Shown piece by piece: positions 43,198-51,518 of a stretch of DNA of 64,000 bases. The translations under genes and the position numbers were made by a program. The stretch comes from Prado023 sp964418695 (GTDB taxonomy: Bacteria > Actinomycetota > Actinomycetes > S36-B12 > CAIYMF01): contig CAYQMN010000006.1 of NCBI GenBank assembly GCA_964418695.1, positions 1 to 64,000 on the forward strand. Reading direction: 5' to 3'. The notes under the pieces are model-generated. The model was not told where the DNA came from. It saw only the letters and a list, made by a program, of their open reading frames with translations, and made no database searches. The stretch's first letter is position 1. Every line of letters begins with the position of its first letter.

Positions 43198-44571
43198 ATG
43201 GCCATCCAGACCTTGAATCCCGCGACCGGCGAGTCGGTGCGCACCTTCCCCGAGGCCTCCGCCGAGGAGGTCTCCGAAGCCATCCGAGCTGCCCACGAGC
43301 GGTTCCAGTCCTGGCGGCTCACCAGCTTCGCGGAGCGGGCAGCCCTGCTGCACCGGGCCGCGGACCTGCTCGACGAGGAGAACGAGCGGATCGCCGCGCT
43401 GATGACCCTGGAGATGGGCAAGCCCATCAGGGCCGCGCGGGCGGAGGCCAGCAAGTGCGCGACCGGGATGCGCTTCTACGCCGACCACGCCGAGCAGATG
43501 CTGGCCGACGAGGTCGTGGACATCGCGCGGGTGAACGCCTCGCAGGCGGGGGTCCGCTACCTGCCGCTCGGCGTGATCCTGGCGGTGATGCCGTGGAACT
43601 TCCCGCTCTGGCAGGTCGTCCGGTTCGCCGCGCCGGCGCTGATGGCCGGCAACGTCGGGCTGCTCAAGCACGCCTCGAACGTGCCGCAGTGCGCGGTCTT
43701 CCTGGAGGAGCTGTTCACTCGGGCGGGCTTCCCCCAGGGCTGCTTCACCACCCTGCTCGTCGGCTCGGGCGCGGTCGAGGCGGTGCTGCGCGACCCGCGG
43801 GTGCGCGCCGCGACGCTGACCGGCTCGGAGCCGGCCGGCCGCTCGGTCGCGGCGATCTGCGGCGACGAGATCAAGAAGACGGTGCTGGAGCTGGGCGGGT
43901 CCGACCCGTTCATCGTGATGCCCTCGGCCGACGTGGCCAAGGCCGCGCAGGTCGCGGTCACCGCACGCACCCAGAACAACGGGCAGTCCTGCATCGCGGC
44001 CAAGCGGTTCATCGTCCACGAGGACGTGTACGACGAGTTCGCCGAGGCCTTCGTCGCCGGGATGGCGGCCCTCGTGGTGGGCGATCCGACCGACGAGGGC
44101 ACCGACATCGGCCCGCTGGCCACCGAGGGCGGTCTGCGTGACGTCACGGCGATGGTCGACGACGCGCGTGACCGGGGCGCGCGGATCCTCTGCGGTGGGC
44201 AGGCCGGCGAGGGGGCCGGCTGGTTCTACCCGCCCACTGTCGTCGCCGACCTCACGCCGGAGATGGCGATGTACGACCAGGAGGTGTTCGGCCCGGTCGC
44301 CGGGCTGTACCGGGTGAGCAGCCTCGAGGAGGCGATCGAGCTCGGCAACGGCACGGAGTTCGGGCTGGGCGCGAACGCCTGGACCACCGACCCGGTCGAG
44401 CAGGAGCGGTTCATCCGCGATCTGGATGCCGGTTGCGTCACGATCAACGGCATGACGATCTCCTACCCGGATCTGCCGTTCGGCGGGACTCGCCGCTCCG
44501 GGTACGGCCGCGAGCTGAGCAGCCACGGGATCAAGGAGTTCTGCAACACCAAGGCAGTCTGGGTCGGCTGA
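43198..44571 (+). CDS. NAD(P)-dependent succinate-semialdehyde dehydrogenase
   Basis: A 457-residue aldehyde dehydrogenase. Asn134 in MPWNFPLW, the general base Glu231 in LELGGSDPFIV and nucleophile Cys265 in NNGQSCIAAKR are present. Length and sequence (MAIQTLNPATGESVRTFPEA, KHASNVPQCA) fit the GabD1-like succinate-semialdehyde dehydrogenase group. It oxidises succinate semialdehyde to succinate, in GABA catabolism or an alternative TCA route. Other short aldehydes are possible substrates. No gabT is adjacent. Confidence 0.88.
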   Translation: MAIQTLNPATGESVRTFPEASAEEVSEAIRAAHERFQSWRLTSFAERAALLHRAADLLDEENERIAALMTLEMGKPIRAARAEASKCATGMRFYADHAEQMLADEVVDIARVNASQAGVRYLPLGVILAVMPWNFPLWQVVRFAAPALMAGNVGLLKHASNVPQCAVFLEELFTRAGFPQGCFTTLLVGSGAVEAVLRDPRVRAATLTGSEPAGRSVAAICGDEIKKTVLELGGSDPFIVMPSADVAKAAQVAVTARTQNNGQSCIAAKRFIVHEDVYDEFAEAFVAGMAALVVGDPTDEGTDIGPLATEGGLRDVTAMVDDARDRGARILCGGQAGEGAGWFYPPTVVADLTPEMAMYDQEVFGPVAGLYRVSSLEEAIELGNGTEFGLGANAWTTDPVEQERFIRDLDAGCVTINGMTISYPDLPFGGTRRSGYGRELSSHGIKEFCNTKAVWVG

Positions 44572-44644
44572 CCCCGGCCGGCGCGGGCCGGCGTGTTCGG
44601 CATCACAGGGGATCGGGAAATGGATTCCTGCCCCGAAGCGCTCA

Positions 44645-44664
44645 GTGAGTGACTCGTCACTCAC
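44645..44664. promoter_or_regulatory. Perfect 8-bp palindromic operator upstream of the nitroreductase gene
   Basis: GTGAGTGA-CTCG-TCACTCAC, a perfect inverted repeat ending 3 nt before the AAGGAAGG ribosome binding site. Size and TGAGTGA half-site resemble TetR-family operators. Bound repressor here would block initiation or elongation. No tetR gene lies beside it, so the regulator must act in trans. Confidence 0.7.
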
Positions 44665-44681
44665 GAAGGAAGGGCGTGCCC

Positions 44682-45338
44682 ATGAGCACCGCCGAGGCGA
44701 TCCTCCTGCCGCTGCCCCCGCGCACCGACGCCGACTCCGACACCAGCGCGGAGCTGGCCCTGGACGCGCAGGCCGCCGACCTGCTGTTCCGCGACGCGCA
44801 CACGACGTACCGCTTCACCGCCGAGCCGGTGGCCGAGTCCTCGCTGCGTGCCCTGCACGACTTGGCGAAGTGGGCACCCACGGGCATGAACTCGTCGCCG
44901 CTGCGCGTGACGATCGTCCGCTCGCCGCAGGCCCGCGAGCGCCTGCTCGCCCACGTCCTGGGAGGCAACACCGCCAAGGTCGAGTCGGCGCCGATCACCG
45001 CGATCCTGAGCTACGACGTGGACTACCACCAGCATCTGCCGCAGCTGCAGCCGCATGACCCGGACCTGCGCGACCGGCTCGCCGACGAGCGCGTCCGCGA
45101 GCGGCAGGCCTCGCTCAACGCCGCGCTGCAGGCCGGCTACTTCATCGTGGCCGTGCGCGCGATCGGCCTGGCCGCCGGCCCGCTGGGCGGGTTCGACCGC
45201 GGCGGCGTCGACGCCGAGTTCTTCCCCGGCGGTCGCCAGCGCTCGTTCCTGCTGGTCAACATCGGCCACCCCGCTCCCGGCGGGACCATGCCGCGCAGCC
45301 CTCGGCTGAGCTTCGACCAGGTCTTCACCACGCTCTGA
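44682..45338 (+). CDS. Nitroreductase-family oxidoreductase (RutE/HadB-like)
   Basis: A 218-residue FMN enzyme. FMN-binding and dimer motifs seen are DAHTTYRF near the N-terminus, KWAPTGMNSSPLRV, and GLAAGPLGGFDRGGVDAEFFPGG, as in malonic semialdehyde reductase and related nitroreductases. NAD(P)H-dependent reduction of a small carbonyl or nitro compound is expected; substrate is not clear. The ATG at 44682 follows AAGGAAGGGCG. The gene is immediately downstream of a perfect palindrome and so is probably repressed until its inducer appears. Confidence 0.85.
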   Translation: MSTAEAILLPLPPRTDADSDTSAELALDAQAADLLFRDAHTTYRFTAEPVAESSLRALHDLAKWAPTGMNSSPLRVTIVRSPQARERLLAHVLGGNTAKVESAPITAILSYDVDYHQHLPQLQPHDPDLRDRLADERVRERQASLNAALQAGYFIVAVRAIGLAAGPLGGFDRGGVDAEFFPGGRQRSFLLVNIGHPAPGGTMPRSPRLSFDQVFTTL

Positions 45339-45468
45339 CGGGGGGTGGGGGGATGGGTTGGCGACGACACGCTGGTCGAGCTTGTCCAGGCCTGTGTCGG
45401 CGCGCCCGAACTCGACCTGACAGGACACACCAGGCTCGCAGCGAGGGGGCGGGGCTGGGGGGCGAAGG

Positions 45469-46248
45469 TCAGAGGTCGCGGAGGGTGGCGCGGGCCGCGT
45501 CGATGCCGGCTCGCACTCCGTCCAGCGACGTGGTCAGGTCGCCGACCAGTCGCTCGGACTCGCTCTCGCGGTCGGCCCGACCCATCGCCACCAGCTCACC
45601 GCTGCGCGCGGCCAGCCCCTCCAGGCCGACGGCCGCGGCCTGGAGCTGGCTGAGCAGCGACTCGCGCCGGGAGAGCAGCCGGTCGATCGAGGCCGCCTGA
45701 CCGTCCAGTGCCGCCAGGGTCTTCTCCTGCTCGCGACGCAGGTCCGGATCGGAGGTCGTGCGCAGCCGCGCCTGCAGTGCTGCGATCTCGGCGGCGACCC
45801 GCTGCGGGTGCGCCGCCGTCAGGCTCGAGTCCAGCAGGGTGACCCGGCCGGAGAGGTCCTCCATCGACCGGACGAGCCCCGCGCTCTCCCGAAGGACCGT
45901 GCGCACCTCGCCGGCGATCCACGGATCGCCGGAGCGATCGGACAGGTCCGCGATCCGGTCCACGGCCGCCCGGGACCGGTCCAGCAGGTCGTCCTGGGGC
46001 GAGTCCTCCGGCGCGACGGGCAGCCGGTCTCGCGGCTCGGGAGAGGTCAGCGCATCGGGCTCCTGCGACGAGCCGTCGCGCAGGGTCCCCACCAGGACCT
46101 TCGCGCCCAGCACGGTCGCCCCGATGCCCACGCCCGCCACCAGGGCGACCGGGCCGGCGGCCCCTGCCAGCACGGCCCAGCCCAGCCCACCGCAGACCCC
46201 GGCAACCAGCCAGCCCCACGGGTCGCTCAGCTCGCGGCGGACGGACAT
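45469..46248 (-). CDS. Membrane protein with cytoplasmic coiled coil
   Basis: A 259-residue protein. Two closely spaced hydrophobic segments, about residues 12-35 and 38-56, are followed by a long helical region (about 85-259) with heptads (AEIAALQARLRTTSDPDLRREQEKTLAALDGQAASIDRLLSRRESLLSQLQ). Such coiled-coil proteins often scaffold membrane assemblies; I cannot assign a family. The ATG at 46248 has no clear ribosome binding site. It is divergent from the small membrane protein at 46323. Confidence 0.65.
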   Translation of the reverse strand: MSVRRELSDPWGWLVAGVCGGLGWAVLAGAAGPVALVAGVGIGATVLGAKVLVGTLRDGSSQEPDALTSPEPRDRLPVAPEDSPQDDLLDRSRAAVDRIADLSDRSGDPWIAGEVRTVLRESAGLVRSMEDLSGRVTLLDSSLTAAHPQRVAAEIAALQARLRTTSDPDLRREQEKTLAALDGQAASIDRLLSRRESLLSQLQAAAVGLEGLAARSGELVAMGRADRESESERLVGDLTTSLDGVRAGIDAARATLRDL

Positions 46249-46322
46249 GGGCACAGTGTGCTGTGTCGACCCGCCGCGCGGGCGACTGGGCCGAGGACTC
46301 ACAATGACGCCCGGAACCCCAC

Positions 46323-46745
46323 ATGACACCGACGATCCTGCGACAGCACCCCGCGGCGCGAGCCGTCGTGGGCGGTGGTGGAATCGTGGCGGCCGTCGCT
46401 CCCGCCTTCGTCATCGAGATGTCCTCGCCGTCGCACGCCCTGGTCCCGATCTGGGTCGGCTGGGGACTGGCGAGCCTGCTTGTCGCGTGGCGCCTTCAGG
46501 CCATGCGCGTGGAGCTGTTCGAGGTGCACCTCGTGGTCCATGGGCTCGTGACCAGCTCGAAGGTCCGGCGCAGTCAGGTCCTGGGCGTGCACATGGCTGG
46601 GGCGATCCTCGTGCGGGCGAAGGACTGGCCGCAGGGCCGGCCCGTGCGGGTCAGATGCTTCGAGCGGCTCGTGCCGATCCCGTTGATCGCGGCGTACGAC
46701 GAAAAGCAGATGACCGCCATCAGCGCGTGGGTGAACGAAAGCTGA
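46323..46745 (+). CDS. Small PH-like membrane protein
   Basis: A 140-residue protein with two hydrophobic segments (about 14-32 and 39-57) followed by a beta-rich stretch: ELFEVHLVVHGLVTSSKVRRSQVLGVHMAGA and RCFERLVPIPLIAAYDEKQM. This layout resembles the bacterial PH-domain membrane proteins, though the match is loose. No ribosome binding site is evident. It ends 23 nt before the convergent solute-binding/VWA gene. Function unknown. Confidence 0.55.
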   Translation: MTPTILRQHPAARAVVGGGGIVAAVAPAFVIEMSSPSHALVPIWVGWGLASLLVAWRLQAMRVELFEVHLVVHGLVTSSKVRRSQVLGVHMAGAILVRAKDWPQGRPVRVRCFERLVPIPLIAAYDEKQMTAISAWVNES

Positions 46746-46768
46746 GCGTGTTGGCTGGGCAGCGCCGA

Positions 46769-48604
46769 CTAGAAGTTGGACAGGACGCTGGCTAGGACCT
46801 TGTCGATGCTGGTGGGGTCGGTGGCTTCGTAGTAGGCGCCTCGGGAGGCGTCGGCGATGGCGTGCAGCGCCTCCGCGTCGGCTCCTTCCCCGTAGCCGAT
46901 CGGGAACACACGCACGCTGGTGTCGGCGCTCTCACCGTGCAGCTGGTCCAGCAGCGAGTTCAGGTCGTCGTCGGGCGGATACTCGTTCTTGCCGTCCGAG
47001 AGCAGCACGATGGCGTTGATCCGGGTGGTGTCCATGCCCGCCAGCATCTGCCGCTGGGCCTCGCGGAGAGTCGCGTAGAGGGCCGTCCCGCCCTCTGCGT
47101 ACAGATCGTCGACCGCTGCCTTGATCGCGGGGATCGCCTGATTGCCGAGGGTGATCGGCACCAGCGACTGCCAGGGCTCCCCGTTGTCGCCGCGCTGGGT
47201 GGCGAACTCCCAGAGCCCCACCTCGTCGTCGCCGGCGAACCCGTCGACCGCGCCGATGGCTGCCTGCTGCGCCAGCCCCAGCTTGGTGTCCGTGGCGCCG
47301 GGCACCCCCGCGGACATCGAGCCCGACACGTCGATCACCAGCAGCACGTGCGCGCGCTTGCGCAACTCGTCCCAGGACCGCTGGATGGCGTCGAGCACCT
47401 TGGGTGGCGGCGGGCTGAGGACCACGCTGGGCCCGGCCGGCAGCAGCCCGTTCGCTGGGGTGTGGACCTCGCCGGCCTTGCCCTCGAACGTGCGGAACCC
47501 GGCCTCCAGGAACGGCTTCTGCTGGTCGGGCTCGCGCAGCCACGCCAGGAGCCCGGCCGCGGCCTCCCGCTTCTGCGCGGTCACCCAGTCGGCATCCAGC
47601 ACCAGCCACGGGTTGTCCGACACCAGCGTGCCGTCCGACGGGTAGATCGCGGCCAACGGGACGCCCGGCGCTGGGCGGTCGCCCAGGGTCGCCGGGTCGC
47701 CGCTGGGGTTGCCGCGGTTGTAGTCCAGGACCGACTTCTCCTCGACCGTGACCGCCGAGACGTAGGCCAGCCCCTGGCCCTCGGCCGCGGCATTGGTCAT
47801 GTTCTCCAGGAACGTCAGGGTCGTGTCGCCGTAGTGCACGACGCTGGACTCCAGCTGCTGGACGAACGCGCGAGTCTTCGGGTCGTCCACCTGCTTCACG
47901 GTCAGGTCGCTGGACACGCCGGTGGCCGCGAAGTAGGCCGCGATCGTGGCGTTCAGACCCGAGGTGGAGAAGTGCGGGTTGGTCTTGCCCAGCTTGAAGC
48001 GGCCCCATTCCGGGTGACCCTGGCTGGCCCAGCCCTTCGAGGAGCGGGCGACCTCGGCCACGTCGGCCCAGCCGATCGCCTTGTCCGGCCAGCCGAGCGC
48101 CTGCGCCATCGGCTGGGGCATCGCGATCACCAGTGGCGTCTGGGCCAGGGACGGCTGGTCGGCGGGCATGGGACTGGGGCGGTCCTGCTCGGTGGCCTGC
48201 TGGTCGACCAGCACCGCCCAGGACGTGGACGCCGGCGTCCACACGTCAGGCTGCGGGCCGTCGCGAGTCTGGTCCCAGCCGCTGGCCAGCGCGGTCGCCG
48301 CCGCTCCGCTGGCCTTCGACGTGACGGTGACCCACACGCACTGGCCACCCGCCTCGTGCCGCTGGTCGTTGTACGTCGCGGCCAGCTGGCCGAGCAGGGC
48401 CGCCTTCTCGCTGGACGCGGAGACCGCCAGGCTCATGCACCCGTCGGGAACCGCCACCGGACCGGCGTTCGGGTCGCTGCCGCCCGCGGCGGTGCCGCCG
48501 GACTGGTCGTCGCTGGAGACCAGCACCCGGACGCCCAGGACCAGCAGCAGCCCGATGAGCGCCGCGACCACCAGCGGCATTGCCGACCGTCGCCCAGTCG
48601 CCAT
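46769..48604 (-). CDS. Membrane-anchored solute-binding protein fused to a VWA domain
   Basis: A 611-residue exported protein. An N-terminal signal anchor (residues 8-30) is followed by a periplasmic-binding-protein-like domain (about 55-370: CMSLAVSASSEKAALLGQLAATYN...VWTPASTSWAVL...NPHFSTSGLNATIAAYFAATG...IYPSDGTLVSDNPWLVL). The C-terminal 200 residues are a von Willebrand A domain with a complete MIDAS (DVSGSMS, Thr in GGTALYATL, Asp in VLLSDGKNE). The fusion is found in some Actinobacteria and may bind an extracellular ligand or protein. No permease genes are next to it. GGGAGGAG precedes the ATG. Confidence 0.87.
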   Translation of the reverse strand: MATGRRSAMPLVVAALIGLLLVLGVRVLVSSDDQSGGTAAGGSDPNAGPVAVPDGCMSLAVSASSEKAALLGQLAATYNDQRHEAGGQCVWVTVTSKASGAAATALASGWDQTRDGPQPDVWTPASTSWAVLVDQQATEQDRPSPMPADQPSLAQTPLVIAMPQPMAQALGWPDKAIGWADVAEVARSSKGWASQGHPEWGRFKLGKTNPHFSTSGLNATIAAYFAATGVSSDLTVKQVDDPKTRAFVQQLESSVVHYGDTTLTFLENMTNAAAEGQGLAYVSAVTVEEKSVLDYNRGNPSGDPATLGDRPAPGVPLAAIYPSDGTLVSDNPWLVLDADWVTAQKREAAAGLLAWLREPDQQKPFLEAGFRTFEGKAGEVHTPANGLLPAGPSVVLSPPPPKVLDAIQRSWDELRKRAHVLLVIDVSGSMSAGVPGATDTKLGLAQQAAIGAVDGFAGDDEVGLWEFATQRGDNGEPWQSLVPITLGNQAIPAIKAAVDDLYAEGGTALYATLREAQRQMLAGMDTTRINAIVLLSDGKNEYPPDDDLNSLLDQLHGESADTSVRVFPIGYGEGADAEALHAIADASRGAYYEATDPTSIDKVLASVLSNF

Positions 48605-48806
48605 GGCGGCTCCTCCCGTGGTGGTTCGTGGCCACATCGAACACCACGGGTGTGACAACAGGGAAGATGCGGGGTGGGCCGGGGTTCGGGGTGGGGCCTC
48701 GAAGGCTCGACCGGCAGGGCGTCGGGTTGGTCCGGGCGAGGCGGGGGCGACCGGCACGGGGTGGCTGCCCTGGGGCTTCGGGCTGTCACCGGTGGGTGCT
48801 CGGCCC

Positions 48807-48812
48807 TACTCT
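48807..48812 (+). promoter_or_regulatory. Probable -10 of a leaderless hprK operon promoter
   Basis: TACTCT ends 7 nt before the hprK1 ATG, the spacing expected if transcription begins at the start codon. No ribosome binding site is present (CTGGCCGGC before the ATG). A clear -35 was not identified. Confidence 0.5.
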
Positions 48813-48819
48813 GGCCGGC

Positions 48820-49755
48820 ATGCCGCCGCTGGCCCGCACGACCAACCCCGGGGTTCCGCTGGCCCGGATCGTCGAGCGCTTCGAGCTGGAGGTGCTCACC
48901 GACGGCGGCGTGGACCTGGAGACCCGGAGGGTGCACGAGGCCAAGGTCAACCGGCCGGGCCTGCAGTGGGCCGGCTACTCCGAGCACTTCCCGGCCGATC
49001 GGCTACAGCTGATCGGGCGCGGCGAGGCGGGCTACCTGGCCAGCCTCCCGCCGGAAGTCGCCCAGGCCCGACTGGAGCAGTACGCGCAGCTCGATCCGCT
49101 GGGGGTGATCCTGGCACACGGCCTGGGGACCACCGACTCGATGATCGACTTGGCCCGCCGCTACGCGATCCCCCTGCTGCGCACCCCCATGCCGACCACG
49201 CAGCTGGCCACCCGGCTGCGCTGGTACCTGGCGATGGAGCTGGCGCCGCGGGCGGTCCTGCACGCCGGGCTGGTGGACGTCGCCGGCGAGGGCGTGCTCA
49301 TCCTGGGTCCCAGTGGGATCGGCAAGTCCGAGACCGCCCTGGAGCTGATCCGGCGCGGGCACCGGCTGATCGCCGACGACACCGTGGAGGTGCGCCGGCC
49401 CACTGAGCACGACCTCATCGGCATCGCCCCGGCGCGGATGCGCTACCTGATGGAGGTCAAGGGCATCGGGATCGTGAACCTGCGCCAGATGTACGGCGTC
49501 GGCTCGGTCAAGGCCAGCGGCGACCTCTCCCTGGTGATCCAGCTGCAGCGCCCGGACCCCCAAGCGGCGGCGCCGCCGCGCAGCGAGATGGAGCTGCTCG
49601 GCGTGATGCTGCCGCTGGTCACGATCCCGGTGCACCCGGGGCGCGGGGCCGCGATCCTCATCGAGTCCGCGGCCATGGACATCCGGGCCGGCCGGCTGGG
49701 CAACCCGCTGGCCAGCGGCATCGAGTCGCGGGCCGACCTGCTGGAGCGGCTCTAG
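48820..49755 (+). CDS. HPr kinase/phosphorylase homologue 1 (canonical active site)
   Basis: A 311-residue full-length homologue of HprK/P. The N-terminal domain matches the Firmicutes protein (RPGLQWAGYSEHFPADRLQLIGRGE, AYIPLLRTPMPTT-like segment). The catalytic domain retains His148, P-loop GPSGIGKSE (163-171), the RGHRLIADD acidic pair Asp186-Asp187, VEVRR, and the family signature EVKGIGIVNLRQMYGVGSV. The PVRPGR motif of Firmicutes reads PVHPGRG here. HprK/P phosphorylates Ser46 of HPr with ATP, and reverses it. First gene of a tight operon; the next ATG directly follows its stop. This family is unusual in Actinobacteria. The phosphorylation target is presumed to be HPr but is not shown. 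Confidence 0.9.
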   Translation: MPPLARTTNPGVPLARIVERFELEVLTDGGVDLETRRVHEAKVNRPGLQWAGYSEHFPADRLQLIGRGEAGYLASLPPEVAQARLEQYAQLDPLGVILAHGLGTTDSMIDLARRYAIPLLRTPMPTTQLATRLRWYLAMELAPRAVLHAGLVDVAGEGVLILGPSGIGKSETALELIRRGHRLIADDTVEVRRPTEHDLIGIAPARMRYLMEVKGIGIVNLRQMYGVGSVKASGDLSLVIQLQRPDPQAAAPPRSEMELLGVMLPLVTIPVHPGRGAAILIESAAMDIRAGRLGNPLASGIESRADLLERL

Positions 49756-50490
49756 ATGGGGCTGCGGATGCCGGTGGAGGGCACCCACAACTTCCGCGAC
49801 GTGGGCGGCTACCCGGCGCGCGGCGGTCACACCCGCCCCGGGCAGCTGTTCCGCTCCGACTCGCTGGCCAGGCTGACGCCGGACGGGGCGGCGGAGCTGG
49901 CGCGGCTCGGGCTGGGTGTGCTGATCGACCTGCGCACGGAGCTCGAGCGGCGCCAGGACCACTGGTCCAGCCGCGTCCCCGGGGCGATCCACATCCACCT
50001 GCCGATCCACGGCGGCTCGCGCACCTCGATCATGAAGGACGGGCACGTCAGCCTGGAGGAGCTCTACTTGGCGGTGCTCCGTGACTCCGGCTGGTCGCTG
50101 ACCGCCGCGGTGTCGATCATCGGCGAGGCACTGGACCGGCCGGTGCTCGTGCACTGCACCGCGGGCAAGGATCGGACCGGGCTGGCGATCGCCCTGGCGT
50201 TGGAGGCGGTCGGGGTGGACCGCGAGGCGGTCGTGGCCGACTACACCCAGAGCGCCCTGAACCTGGACGGTGACTGGATGGACCAGACCCTGACCTCGCT
50301 GGTGTCCAACGGCGTGCCGATCTCGCCGGCCCTGTTCGAGGTGCTCGGCGGCTCGCCGGACACCGCGATGAGTCGCGTGCTCGCCGAGCTGGACGCCGTC
50401 TACGGGTCCGTGACCGGCTACCTGCTGGCTCACGGGATGCAGGAGGCGTCGTTGGAGTTGCTGAACAGGAAGCTGGTGGTGGCCCGATGA
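49756..50490 (+). CDS. Tyrosine/dual-specificity phosphatase-like protein between two HPr kinases
   Basis: A 244-residue protein of the atypical tyrosine phosphatase group. It has FRDVGGYPARGGHTRPGQLFRSDSLARL near the N-terminus and the active-site loop HCTAGKDRTG, with nucleophile Cys134 and Arg140. The Lys-Asp in the loop is typical of PtpB/LipA-like bacterial enzymes that can act on phosphoserine, phosphotyrosine or phosphoinositides. It starts one base after hprK1 ends and overlaps hprK2 by 4 nt (ATGA). Between two HPr kinase homologues, dephosphorylation of HPr-Ser-P or of a kinase subunit is an attractive but unproved role. Confidence 0.88.
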   Translation: MGLRMPVEGTHNFRDVGGYPARGGHTRPGQLFRSDSLARLTPDGAAELARLGLGVLIDLRTELERRQDHWSSRVPGAIHIHLPIHGGSRTSIMKDGHVSLEELYLAVLRDSGWSLTAAVSIIGEALDRPVLVHCTAGKDRTGLAIALALEAVGVDREAVVADYTQSALNLDGDWMDQTLTSLVSNGVPISPALFEVLGGSPDTAMSRVLAELDAVYGSVTGYLLAHGMQEASLELLNRKLVVAR

Positions 50491-51434
50491 GTCCCGATCG
50501 CAGCGGCAGCGGGCTCGGCGAGGGCGACCCGACGCCGTCCATCACGCTGGCGTCGATCGTCGACGCGATGGGTCTGCTGCGGGTCGCCGGGGGGCATCTG
50601 GATCTGGCCGCGATCCCGATCACCGCCTCCGAGGTCAACCGACCGGGCCTGCAGCTCACCGGCTACACCGAGCACTTCAGCTCGGACCGCCTGCAGATCA
50701 TCGGGTGGACCGAGACCGCCTACCTGGCCAGCCTCGACGCGCAGACCCGCGCCGACCGGCTGGACGCCTACTTCGCGCTCGGCTTCCCCGCCCTGGTGGT
50801 GGCCCGCGGCCTGCACGTCATGGACGACATGGTCCAGGCGGCCAATCGCCACGACGCGGCGGTGTTCGGCACCGACATGACGACCAGCGAGTTCGCCGGC
50901 GTCCTGAACTGGCGGCTGATCCACGCCCTGGCCCCGCGCACGGTGATCGACGCCGGGCTGGTGGACGCCTACGGCGAGGGAGTGCTGATCGTCGGCGACG
51001 TCGGGATCGGCAAGTCCGAGCTGGCCCTGGAGCTGGTGCGCCGGGGGCACCGGCTCATCTCCGACGACCTGGTCCAGGTCAGCCGGGTGTCCGCGGACAA
51101 CCTGCGCGGTCAGGCGCCGGAAGGCGAGGGGCACGTCATCGACCTGCCCGGGGTCGGGGTCATCGACGTCCAGGAGCTGTTCGGGATCGGCTCGATCAAG
51201 CCCGACGCCCGGATCACTCTGGTGGTGTCCCTGGAGGTGCGCGACCTGGACAAGGAGTACGAGCGCGTCGGGATCCACGACCGGGTGGCCGAGGTCTTCG
51301 GGGTCGAGCTCACCCACGTCACGATCCCGGTGCAGCCCGGACGCAACCTCGCGGTGATCGTCGAGGCCGCCGCCCTCAACCACCGGGTCCGCGGCATGGG
51401 CTACAACGCCGCCGCCACGCTGATCGCCCAGTAG
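50487..51434 (+). CDS. HPr kinase/phosphorylase homologue 2 (altered active site)
   Basis: A 315-residue paralogue of the protein at 48820. The N-terminal domain is intact (RPGLQLTGYTEHFSSDRLQIIGWTE), as are P-loop GDVGIGKSE (170-178) and Asp193-Asp194. However, the position of the conserved His (VLH in paralogue 1, AIH in B. subtilis) is Asp155 (VIDAG), VEVRR has become VQVSR, and the signature region has changed (IDLPGVGVIDVQELFGIGSI, with Pro in place of the basic residue). ATP binding looks possible, but catalysis or phosphatase activity is probably altered. It may be a regulatory subunit of a mixed hexamer. It ends before a bidirectional terminator facing fruA. Confidence 0.88.
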   Translation: MSPDRSGSGLGEGDPTPSITLASIVDAMGLLRVAGGHLDLAAIPITASEVNRPGLQLTGYTEHFSSDRLQIIGWTETAYLASLDAQTRADRLDAYFALGFPALVVARGLHVMDDMVQAANRHDAAVFGTDMTTSEFAGVLNWRLIHALAPRTVIDAGLVDAYGEGVLIVGDVGIGKSELALELVRRGHRLISDDLVQVSRVSADNLRGQAPEGEGHVIDLPGVGVIDVQELFGIGSIKPDARITLVVSLEVRDLDKEYERVGIHDRVAEVFGVELTHVTIPVQPGRNLAVIVEAAALNHRVRGMGYNAAATLIAQ

Positions 51435-51469
51435 GGCGGGTGTGGACCACCGCGCCCGCCCCGCGCAGC

Positions 51470-51507
51470 AGCAAGGGCCCGCACCCTGGTGGGTGCGGGC
51501 CCTTGCT
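51470..51507. terminator. Bidirectional terminator between hprK2 and fruA
   Basis: A perfect 17-bp stem (AGCAAGGGCCCGCACCC and its complement) with a TGGT loop, between the convergent ends of hprK2 (51434) and fruA (51519). Confidence 0.92.
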
Positions 51508-51518
51508 GTGCGCTGCGG

